From contig CAWGYT010000004.1 in NCBI GenBank assembly GCA_963826795.1, positions 496,001 through 560,000 on the forward strand: a stretch of 64,000 nt of DNA. Direction: 5' to 3'. Both the position numbers and the translations under genes were made by a program. Positions within the stretch are counted from its first letter, which is position 1. Each line of letters starts with the position of its first letter. Shown here piece after piece: positions 19,005 to 26,580 of the stretch. This DNA comes from CAWGYT01 sp963826795 (GTDB taxonomy: Bacteria; Planctomycetota; Planctomycetia; Pirellulales; Pirellulaceae). A model generated the notes under the pieces. That model was given only the letters and a program-made list of their open reading frames with translations, did no database searches and had not been told where the DNA came from.

Positions 19005-21313
19005 ATGTCACGAGGAAATCATGGCGTCCGGGAGAGACGAGCCGCGACCTGTGCGCGCGGTCTGTCGATCCTTGCGATCGCACTGCTTTGGCACGCGTCC
19101 GCTGTCCGAGTTGGAGCTCAAGTTGACCCGCCCGATGCGGCGCGCGTCGCGAGCGGGGACGCGGCGGATCCGCCGCGTGCCGTCGAACCGAAGCAATTTG
19201 GACGGCGGATCCGCGTTTCGCTACCGCTGACCGGATCTGACGATCAAGTGATCAAGCAGATTATTCAGCGGACTTTGGATCAGGCGCCTGCGAGCGGGCC
19301 GCGACCGATTATCATTTTGGAATTCTGGGCGCCGCCGGGAAGTGAGGGGGCGGGCAGCGAGTTCGAGCGCTCGCTGGCCTTGGCCCGTTTCTTGACCAGC
19401 CCGGCCCTGGAGCGTGCTCGAACCGTGGCCTATATCCCGAAGGCCGTGACGGGGCACGCCGTCCTGGTGGCGATCGCCTGTGAGCAGATCATCATGGACG
19501 TCGACGCGATTCTGGGGGACGCCGGGATCGGAGAAGTCAGCATCGGCCCCACGATGCGCGGTGGCTATACGGAAATCTCGCGCAGTCGACGGACCGTGCC
19601 GGAGGCGATCGCCCTGGGGATGCTCGACGCGAAGCTGGAGATCTCTCGCGTGTCGACGGCCGGCGGCGTGCTGTACGCCTGGCCCGAAGAACTCCAGCGT
19701 CTCGAAGCGCAAAGAGACGACGTTCAGGCGATCGATACGATCATTCCCGCAGGCCGCATGGGTCGCTTTCGCGGAGATGAACTACGGCGCATGGGCTTTG
19801 TCAGCTATTTGGCCGAGGATCCGCAGGAAGTGGCTGCGCTGCTGCAGTTGCCAGCCGATCAGCTGGAATTCGATCCGTCGGCGGGAGGCCAATGGCGCGC
19901 GATGCGGATCGAACTGAATGGCCCCGTCACGCCCTCGGCGGTCGAGCGAATCATGCGGACGATTCAGCAGCAGCGCGAAACGCGCAAGGTGAACTTTATT
20001 TGCGTTCAGATTGGCAGCCCGGGCGGTTCGGCGTCGGACAGTGTCCGGTTGGCGAATTTTCTGGCCGACCTGGATCCTGCCCAGGTACGTACGGTGGCTT
20101 ACGTGCCGGAGGAAGCAAGGTCGGACGCGGCGATTGTGGCCTTTGCCTGCGATCATTGGATCGTGAGACCCAATGCCGTCCTCGGGGGTGGTGGCGCCGT
20201 TCGGATATCGGCCAGCGCAGCGGACGACCTGCGCACGCCGATCCAGCAAATCGCTCGACGAAAGGCCCGGAATTGGTCGTTGGTCACGGCCATGCTGGAC
20301 CCTCGCCTCGCCGTTTTCCGGTACACGCAGGCGGGGACCGACCAGGAGAAATATCTGAGTGTCGAAGAGTATGCCGAAACGTACGCGGCCGGCGAGATTG
20401 AGGCGGGAGCGAGCGGGGAGGAGGGCCAAGCGGAAGTCGTGGCCGGGGCCTGGGAAAAGCAGGACGAAATAAGTACGCCCGATAAGGAACTTCAAATCGA
20501 CGGCCGCCAGGCCGCGGTGTTGGGTTTGGCGCGGTTCGTGGTCGACAACCTCGGCCAATTGCAGCAGCTCTACCAGTTACCCGAAGCGCCGCCCTTGATC
20601 GGTCCGAACTGGGCCTTTGACTTCGTCGACGCGCTTGCCTCGCCCCAGTTGGCCGGGCTGTTGCTGTTCATCGGTGGGTTTGCCCTGATCGCGGAATTGT
20701 CATCGCCGGGAATCGGCATTGGTGGATTCTTGTCAGCCGTTTGCTTCGTGCTGTACTTCTGGAGTAACTTTCTGCACGGCACGGCCGAGGTGCTGGAGAT
20801 CTTGATCTTCCTGACGGGCCTGGGATGCGTGCTGGTCGAAATCTTCGTAATCCCGGGATTCGGGATTTTCGGGCTGGGTGGCGGCGCGTTGGTGATCGCC
20901 GCGCTGGTGCTCGCCAGCCAAACGTTCATCGTGCCCGGCAACGACTATCAATTTCAGCAGCAATCCCGCCGCTGATGACCGTCACGATGGCCGGTGTCGG
21001 CGTTTTGACGGGACTGGTCGTCCTGCGAAAATACATGCACCGGCTGCCGGTCCTGGGACGCGTGATGTTGCTGCCGCCCGAGGGCGCCGAACTGCATGAG
21101 CAGGCTCGCCGCGAAGCGATCGTTGACTATAACGAGCTGATCGGCCAGACGGGCCTGGCCCGCTCGCAGCTCACGCCCTCCGGCAAGGCCGTTTTCGGAC
21201 AGCGGGTCGTGGATGTGATTAGCGAAGGGGAGTTGATCGAAAGAGGAGCTCCGGTGCTCGTGGTGGAGGCAATCGGCAATCGAGTCGTCGTGCGACGTGC
21301 TGGTGAGTCCTAA
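19005..21313 (+). CDS. nfeD: Long-form NfeD protein with duplicated ClpP-like domain (frame change near 20962)
   Basis: The ATG at 19005 follows AGAGGAACAAG and gives a signal peptide. Two ClpP/crotonase-like units follow: RARTVAYIPKAVTGHAVLVA with IIMDVDAILGDAGIGE (residues about 130-180) and VRTVAYVPEEARSDAAIVAF with IVRPNAVLGGGG (about 360-400), the second preceded by QIGSPGGSASDSVRLANFL. The position of the usual nucleophile is Gly in unit one and Ser in unit two by my alignment. Membrane segments follow (LAGLLLFIGGFALIAELSSP, LEILIFLTGLGCVLVEIFVI). The frame ends at a TGA at 20973-20975 overlapping an ATG at 20975; the next frame supplies the last membrane segment and the NfeD OB domain (GQTGLARSQLTPSGKAVFGQ, VVDVISEGELIERGAPVLVV). 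First gene of an nfeD-nfeD-floA operon. Confidence 0.8.
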
Positions 21314-21457
21314 GGTGAGACCACGCCGGTGTGCTGCGGCGACGGCGAGAGTCGACATCGGATTTCGGATTGCCGCGGTTGATTTTCGCATCCCGCAACA
21401 TCCGCAGCTTGGAAATGAGTTGTCCGACGTGGTTGAACCCGGAACAAGGAACGTGAG

Positions 21458-22030
21458 ATGGCACCGCTGTATTGGCCCTTGATGCTGCTCTTGGCGGCGG
21501 TTGTCTTGTTGATCTTCGAAGTGTTCATTCCATCGGGCGGTGTGCTCGGCATCTTGTCGGGTCTGGCCTTTGCGATTTCGATCGGGACGGCGTTTGCTTA
21601 CGGCGGCCTGAAGCTGGGAACGGCGTTCATGGCGGGCACGTCGATCCTGGTTCCCGTGCTGCTGTACCTGGCAGTTCAGTGGTGGCCCAAGACACCGATT
21701 GGCAAACGGATCTTAATCCAGCCTCCCGACGAGTCGCAGTTGATTTCGACGGCTCGCCGTGAGCGGCAACAGTGGCTGGGCCAGGTCGGCGTGGCCCTGA
21801 CGGCGCTGTTGCCGTCCGGTGCGATCCGGATTGGCTCGAAAACGCTGGACGCGATCAGCGACGGGATGACCATTGAAAAGGGAACGCCCGTGGAAGTGAT
21901 TGCGGTGCGCGGTAACCATATTGTCGTTCGCCCGTCAGCGACGCCCAGTCGTACGTCGCCGGCCTCGGTGATCTCGGATCGTCCTTTGGACCGTGCTGTT
22001 CCCGATCCATTCGACGACTCGTTATCTTGA
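21458..22030 (+). CDS. Short-form NfeD-like membrane protein
   Basis: The start at 21458 has AAGGAACGTGAG in front. Three hydrophobic segments (LMLLLAAVVLLIFEVFIPSG, FAISIGTAFAYGG, SILVPVLLYLAVQWW) precede the OB-fold NfeD domain (GQVGVALTALLPSGAIRIGS, TLDAISDGMTIEKGTPVEVI), then a Ser/Pro-rich tail. It lacks the protease-like part and so corresponds to the short NfeD type that pairs with flotillin-like FloA. It sits between long NfeD and floA, spaced by 144 and 69 bp. Probable role: partner of FloA in membrane microdomains. 190 residues. Confidence 0.8.
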   Translation: MAPLYWPLMLLLAAVVLLIFEVFIPSGGVLGILSGLAFAISIGTAFAYGGLKLGTAFMAGTSILVPVLLYLAVQWWPKTPIGKRILIQPPDESQLISTARRERQQWLGQVGVALTALLPSGAIRIGSKTLDAISDGMTIEKGTPVEVIAVRGNHIVVRPSATPSRTSPASVISDRPLDRAVPDPFDDSLS

Positions 22031-22099
22031 CAACCCCGGTTGGGTGCGATACCAAGGCGCTCAAGCTGCTTCGCTGTTCCGCATTAAGGAAGATCCTCC

Positions 22100-23179
22100 A
22101 TGTCGCTCTCGTCGTCTTGCCTGCTCGCCCAGAACATCATTCCGCCTGGGGTCTGGACCGTTTTGCTCGTGTTCATGATCGTCATCGGACTGGTGGTGTT
22201 CGCGGTGTTCGCACGATTCTTTCGGCTTTGGATCCAATGTGTCACGACGGGGGCGGGGATCACGATTTTCGATCTGCTCGGGATGTCGTTTCGCCGCGTC
22301 AATTCGGCTTTAGTGGTGCGCTCGAAGATCATGGCGGTGCAAGCGGGGTTGGACGAGTCGACAACGGGGATCACCGGCAAGGCATTGGAAGCGCATTATC
22401 TGGCGGGCGGCAATGTGCCGCAGGTCATCCGCGCGATGATCGCAGCCAACAAGGCCAAGACGATCCGCTTGGCGTTTCAGGATGCGACGGCGATCGACCT
22501 GGCCGGACGCGATGTGCTGGAAGCGGTCCAGACCAGTGTTTATCCGAAGGTGATCGACTGCCCGGCCAAAGGATCGTCGCGTCCGACGCTCGATGCCGTG
22601 GCGAAGGATGGAATTCAGCTGAAGGTGAAGGCGCGGGTCACGGTTCGAGCCAACTTGGAACGCTTGATCGGCGGGGCGACGGAAGAGACGATTGTGGCTC
22701 GCGTCGGGGAAGGAATCGTCAGCGCGATTGGTTCCGCGACCGCTCATAAACACGTGTTGGAAAACCCGGACATGATCTCCAAGGCCGTCTTGGCCAAACG
22801 GCTGGATGCGCAGACCGCCTTCGAAATTGTCTCGATCGATATCGCCGACATCGATGTTGGTGACAACATTGGGGCGCGTCTGCAAGCGGACCAGGCCGAG
22901 GCCGACACGCGGGTGGCTCGGGCACGCGCCGAGGGTCGCCGCGCGATGGCCGCCGCGGCGGAGCAAGAAAAGTTGGCGGAAATCGAAGAAAGCCGAGCGA
23001 AATTAGTGGAGGCTGAGGCGGAAGTTCCGAAGGCAATGGCTGAGTCGTTCCGCAGCGGCCGGCTGGGAATTCTGGACTACTACCAAATGCGAAATGTCCA
23101 AGCCGACACCGAAATGAGGACGTCCATTGCGCTCAGCGGCTCGGCGAATCGTGCACCTCGCGTTCCCCAGAACAATTAA
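22100..23179 (+). CDS. floA: Flotillin-like protein FloA
   Basis: 359 residues starting at 22100 behind AAGGA. The N-terminal membrane segment (TVLLVFMIVIGLVVFAVFAR) is followed by the family-specific stretch RLWIQCVTTGAGITIFDLLG, FRRVNSALVVRSKIMAVQAG, the SPFH-type core (GIQLKVKARVTVRANLERLI, EETIVARVGEGIVSAIGSA) and the Ala/Glu-rich helical end (RVARARAEGRRAMAAAAEQE), then GRLGILDYYQMRNVQADTEM. The length and order match FloA (YqfA/UPF0365), an inner-membrane scaffold that gathers proteins in fluid microdomains. Its position after two nfeD genes mirrors the Bacillus yqeZ-yqfA arrangement. Confidence 0.92.
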   Translation: MSLSSSCLLAQNIIPPGVWTVLLVFMIVIGLVVFAVFARFFRLWIQCVTTGAGITIFDLLGMSFRRVNSALVVRSKIMAVQAGLDESTTGITGKALEAHYLAGGNVPQVIRAMIAANKAKTIRLAFQDATAIDLAGRDVLEAVQTSVYPKVIDCPAKGSSRPTLDAVAKDGIQLKVKARVTVRANLERLIGGATEETIVARVGEGIVSAIGSATAHKHVLENPDMISKAVLAKRLDAQTAFEIVSIDIADIDVGDNIGARLQADQAEADTRVARARAEGRRAMAAAAEQEKLAEIEESRAKLVEAEAEVPKAMAESFRSGRLGILDYYQMRNVQADTEMRTSIALSGSANRAPRVPQNN

Positions 23180-23325
23180 GCGGCCAATGGTTACGGCCCG
23201 GCCGCGACGGCCCTTCGTTCGGGTCGTCCCCAGGGAGTGCTTGCCATCCGACCCTCCCGCTAACCGCGAGGGGCCAACCCCACACGTGCTCGTTCCCCGC
23301 GGGCCGCTGTTCATGGAGTCGCCCG

Positions 23326-24054
23326 ATGCCTGCCCCACAACCGATTTTGGCTGCTGTCGATTGGATTCAGATCGTAATCTTCCTGTTCATTGTGATCAGT
23401 TCGCTGGTCGGCCAGGTCGTGAAAGCCTTTCAAGATCGCAAGAAAGGACAGGCACCCCGAAGGCCGCTCAAGCCTCCCGTTCCACCCGCACCCGACGTGG
23501 CGGTAGGCGGACGACCTCAACCGGTTCGGCCAGCACCTCCCAAGAAGCGCCCCTTGGAAGAAGAAATCGAGGCGTTTCTGCGCGGCGTGACATCCGAAAA
23601 GGCGCCCTCCAAGCCGCCGACTCAAGTCGCCAAATCGAATCGGCCCCCGGTTCGCGCCGAGGTAAAACCGCGTCCGCCAGCCCCACGTCGCCGACCGTCG
23701 CCCGCGACCTCCGGTTCGGACTTTCCGTCGGGTGAAAATGTCGAGCAGCATGTTCGCAAACATTTGATCCAAGGCGGCTTGCAGCAGCGCGATTCTCACC
23801 TGGGCGAGTTGATCGGACAATCCGATGAACGGATCGAGAGTCACCTGAAGGATGTTTTCGATCACGGCGTGGGACAACTCGACCGACAACCGACCGGAGG
23901 CCGGATCGCGGAGGGAACGGACGCTGCGGCGTGGGACGAGCGGACGGGCGCAGTGAGCCCGCTTGCCACCCAATTGCATCAGATGTTGGCGAACCCGGAG
24001 GGATTGAGGTCGGCGATCGTGTTGGCCGAGATCTTGCGTCGGCCCGGCACCTAG
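23326..24054 (+). CDS. Hypothetical single-pass membrane protein downstream of floA
   Basis: The start at 23326 follows GGAG at good spacing. One N-terminal membrane segment (IQIVIFLFIVISSLVGQVV) is followed by a long Pro/Arg/Lys-rich region (residues 30-145, mostly disordered), with an acidic helix RPLEEEIEAFLRGVTSEKA, and a C-terminal part with QRDSHLGELIGQSDERIESH and QMLANPEGLRSAIVLAEILR. The last motif resembles the end of other planctomycete proteins found after FloA, as I recall it. A role as a FloA-associated adaptor is a guess from position. 242 residues. Confidence 0.6.
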   Translation: MPAPQPILAAVDWIQIVIFLFIVISSLVGQVVKAFQDRKKGQAPRRPLKPPVPPAPDVAVGGRPQPVRPAPPKKRPLEEEIEAFLRGVTSEKAPSKPPTQVAKSNRPPVRAEVKPRPPAPRRRPSPATSGSDFPSGENVEQHVRKHLIQGGLQQRDSHLGELIGQSDERIESHLKDVFDHGVGQLDRQPTGGRIAEGTDAAAWDERTGAVSPLATQLHQMLANPEGLRSAIVLAEILRRPGT

Positions 24055-24113
24055 TCTCCAGCCGCACGACGATGCGCCCGTCGGGCCCCCTGACCGGGCG
24101 CCGAGCAACCCCG

Positions 24114-24169
24114 CACCCAAGCACCCTTGCTCCCAAGCACCCTTGCACCCAAGCACCCTTGCACCCAAG
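24114..24169. repeat. Minisatellite, 16-bp unit, 3.5 copies
   Basis: Three 16-bp units of (CACCC or CTCCC)AAGCACCCTTG plus half a fourth fill the 158-bp gap between the floA-linked gene and the dehydrogenase gene. Only one base differs among the full units. Confidence 0.9.
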
Positions 24170-24212
24170 CGAATCTGAAACCCTGACGAAATGGAACCTG
24201 GGACGAGCTGCC

Positions 24213-25151
24213 ATGAAACTTGAAGTTGCCAGACCCGGAACGACGCGGATCGGTTGGATTGGGACGGGCGTGATGGGCGCGTCGATGTGCGGTCACTTGA
24301 TCCGGGCTGGATTTCCGGCGACCGTCTTTAATCGAACGCGGGCCAAGGCAGAGCCGCTTCTGGAGCAGGGCGCCGGCTGGGCGGACACGCCGCGTGCGGT
24401 GGCCGAACAAAGCGAAGTCGTTTTTACGATTGTGGGTTTTCCCTGCGATGTGCGCGAGGTGATTCTGGGGGACCAGGGGGTCCTGTCCGGATGCCGACCC
24501 GGATCGATTGTGGTGGACATGACGACGAGCGAGCCGTCGCTGGCGGGCGAGATTGCCGAGCGCGCGGCGGCTCAGCACGTCGCCAGCATCGACGCGCCGG
24601 TTTCGGGCGGAGACGTGGGGGCTCGCGAGGCGCGGCTCTCCATCATGGTCGGCGGTGCGCCGGAAGCGGTTCAAGCGGTGATGCCTTGCTTTGAGGTGAT
24701 GGGCAAGACGATCGTGCACCAGGGGCAGCCCGGTGCCGGCCAGCACACGAAAATGGTCAATCAGACGTTGATTGCCAGCTACATGGTGGGCGTTTGCGAG
24801 GCGCTGCTGTACGCGTACCGAGCCAAGTTGGACCTGGAAACAGTGCTGCAATCGGTCGCCTCCGGTGCGGCGGCCAGTTGGTCGCTTTCCAATCTCGCCC
24901 CGCGGATCATTCGCAACGATTTTGATCCCGGCTTCTTCGTCGAGCACTTCATTAAGGATATGGGGATTGCGTTGGACGAGGCCCGCCGCATGGACCTCGC
25001 CTTGCCCGGCCTGGCGCTCGCCCACCAGCTCTATATTGCCCTTAAGGCGCAGGGTGGAGGTCGCCTGGGCACGCAGGCCCTCGAGTTGGCGCTGGCTCGG
25101 CTTTCTAACCTGGATTGGGTGGACCGCGCGGCCACCGGCTCCCGTCCCTAA
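24213..25151 (+). CDS. 3-hydroxyisobutyrate dehydrogenase-like (beta-hydroxyacid dehydrogenase)
   Basis: 312 residues starting at 24213. The Rossmann motif TRIGWIGTGVMGASMCGHLI binds NAD(P), followed by the family substrate loop SIDAPVSGGDVGAREARLSI and the catalytic lysine region GAGQHTKMVNQTLIASYMVG, with Lys in the H-T-K-M-V-N segment. The C-terminal helical domain contains FFVEHFIKDMGIALDEARRM. These are signatures of the 6-phosphogluconate-dehydrogenase-like beta-hydroxyacid dehydrogenases, which include 3-hydroxyisobutyrate, tartronate-semialdehyde and glyoxylate reductases. Which substrate it uses cannot be told. The gene stands alone between minisatellite DNA and a regulator. Confidence 0.85.
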   Translation: MKLEVARPGTTRIGWIGTGVMGASMCGHLIRAGFPATVFNRTRAKAEPLLEQGAGWADTPRAVAEQSEVVFTIVGFPCDVREVILGDQGVLSGCRPGSIVVDMTTSEPSLAGEIAERAAAQHVASIDAPVSGGDVGAREARLSIMVGGAPEAVQAVMPCFEVMGKTIVHQGQPGAGQHTKMVNQTLIASYMVGVCEALLYAYRAKLDLETVLQSVASGAAASWSLSNLAPRIIRNDFDPGFFVEHFIKDMGIALDEARRMDLALPGLALAHQLYIALKAQGGGRLGTQALELALARLSNLDWVDRAATGSRP

Positions 25152-25402
25152 AGGCGGTTGAATCCCTCGGCGTCTCCGCATCGATTCACGAAGTCGATCT
25201 TTCGCAGCGGTTGCAGTTTGACAACGTCGTTGCTTGGGTGCAATCTTCCGTGGACGACGGACACGGCCATCGGTGGCTTGGGTAATCGATCGCGGTGATG
25301 AACCCCGAAGTTGCCCCGCATTCTCGGCAGGTTCGCGTTCCCGTGTGTTCAGGACGACAACACAGCCCCGTGTTGGGCGGGAATTCTGGGTAAGGTGCCG
25401 AA

Positions 25403-25837
25403 ATGTTCGATCACGATGAATTGTTGGAAGTAGCCCCGGCGCAGACGATCGAAGTGGATCGGCAGCGGATTCTGGCGATCGACGACGATCGCGATCAGGT
25501 CGAAACGATGGCCTATGCGCTGCGACGGCAGGGATTCGATGTCCTCACGGCCCATTCCATTCAGGCCGGACGAATGGCGGTCGACGTTTATCGACCCCAT
25601 TTGATTATCTTGGACATTCGACTCCCCGACGGTTGTGGGCTGGAGCTTTGCCAAGATCTGGCCGACGACACCGCACGCTGCCATATCCCCGTGATTGTCC
25701 TCAGCGGGATGGAGCGTTCGGGGGTCGTTCGCCAGGCCCGGGCCGCCGGCTGCCACTTCTTTCTGCGCAAGCCGTATGACCCCAATGCCCTGCTGCTGTT
25801 GGCCGAAAATGCGATCGGTCGTGAGAGCGTCTGGTAG
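25403..25837 (+). CDS. Receiver-only response regulator
   Basis: 144 residues: a short N-terminal tail, then a complete CheY-like receiver. The acidic pocket is RILAIDDDRDQVETM, the phosphorylated Asp is in HLIILDIRLPDGCGLELC, the Thr/Ser switch is in IPVIVLSGMERSG, and the conserved Lys is in FFLRKPYDPNALL. No output domain follows, so it acts through protein contacts or in a phosphorelay. The start at 25403 has AAGGTG upstream. No histidine kinase is near. The 250 bases before it contain a TTGACA but no convincing -10. Confidence 0.85.
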   Translation: MFDHDELLEVAPAQTIEVDRQRILAIDDDRDQVETMAYALRRQGFDVLTAHSIQAGRMAVDVYRPHLIILDIRLPDGCGLELCQDLADDTARCHIPVIVLSGMERSGVVRQARAAGCHFFLRKPYDPNALLLLAENAIGRESVW

Positions 25838-26061
25838 GGTCTGGCTGGTAGGGTCTGGCTTCGGCGACATAGGTCCCTTGGCCGCCAAGGATCCTGCGCG
25901 GAGCCAAGGGGGGAAGTCGCGGCCGAAATCCGATGCCCGCCACGCGACGTGTCCCAGGCCGAGAAGTTGTCACCTCTTCACCCGTTCGGGAGTTCTGCCG
26001 ATGCCGATGCCGATGCCAGTGAGTGCGCCTCGGCCGCTCCTGACTTTGCCCCCAAGCTCGG

Positions 26062-26090
26062 TTGGCGGCGTGATGGCGGTTTGGTATAGT
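26062..26090 (+). promoter_or_regulatory. Strong sigma-70-type promoter for the small basic protein
   Basis: TTGGCG at 26062-26067, a 17-bp spacer and TATAGT at 26085-26090 (5 of 6 to consensus). This is the best promoter match I found in the window. It lies 61 bp upstream of the GTG start of the 29-residue basic protein. Confidence 0.6.
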
Positions 26091-26151
26091 GAGCGATTCG
26101 CAAGGGTCGTTTGCGCTTCGTCTACGGACATTCAGCTTGTGGGGATTGCCG

Positions 26152-26241
26152 GTGGGAACCAAGAAAACGGGAAAAGGTCGACGGAAGATTGGTCGGAAGA
26201 AGCGTCGCATGAGAGCCAAGATTCGCCACCGCAAGAAATAG
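26152..26241 (+). CDS. 29-residue highly basic protein, ribosomal-like
   Basis: A GTG at 26152 preceded by GGGGATTGCC opens a 29-codon frame ending at 26241: MGTKKTGKGRRKIGRKKRRM then RAKIRHRKK. Seventeen of the 29 residues are Lys or Arg, and there is no acidic residue. The composition and the R-K-K-R-R-M-R core recall the very small AURKAIP1/COX24-type (mS38-like) basic proteins or ribosomal mini-proteins such as bTHX, which bind rRNA. I recall similar peptides in other planctomycetes but cannot verify it. A good promoter lies in front. It could alternatively start at an upstream TTG in the same frame. It is too short for length-based gene finders. Confidence 0.6.
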   Translation: MGTKKTGKGRRKIGRKKRRMRAKIRHRKK

Positions 26242-26580
26242 CGACCTCCCCAAGGCGGGTATCCTCCGCCTTTCACGCCTGGGTCCTGGTTCAGCTCAAG
26301 CCGACGGGATCGCCTCGGCCGAACTATCAGGGGCCGAAGTATCAGGGGCCGAAGTATCAGGGGCCGAACGCGCAGGGGCCGAACGCGCAGCGGCCAATTG
26401 GTCTCGGGCGAACTTGGCACGAGCCAGCTGACCGCGGACCCACGTTTCCCGGGACGGCATTCTCTGGTCGGCCGCGCGTCCCTCGCCTTGGGCGGCCCCT
26501 CCGTGGGTGTGCGCGGTTAGGTGAGGGGCACTCGGGTCGGCGGTCGCCTGAAGGCCGTCGCGACGCGGGGAAGGAGCGGC
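26242..26580. other. Intergenic stretch with minisatellite
   Basis: About 340 bases between the small basic protein and the acylase gene. It contains the 15-bp minisatellite at 26321-26395, listed separately, and otherwise nothing I recognise. Confidence 0.5.
26321..26395. repeat. Minisatellite, 15-bp unit, exactly five copies
   Basis: Five 15-bp units of GAA(CTA/GTA/CGC)(T/G)CAGGGGCC run without a gap. Units 2 and 3 are identical; units 4 and 5 differ by one base. Clustering of variants toward one end indicates stepwise local duplication. Confidence 0.9.

Noticed and set aside
24114..24169. Tandem repeat considered as a possible CRISPR array
   Set aside because: Units are 16 bp with no unique spacers between them, and no cas gene is present.
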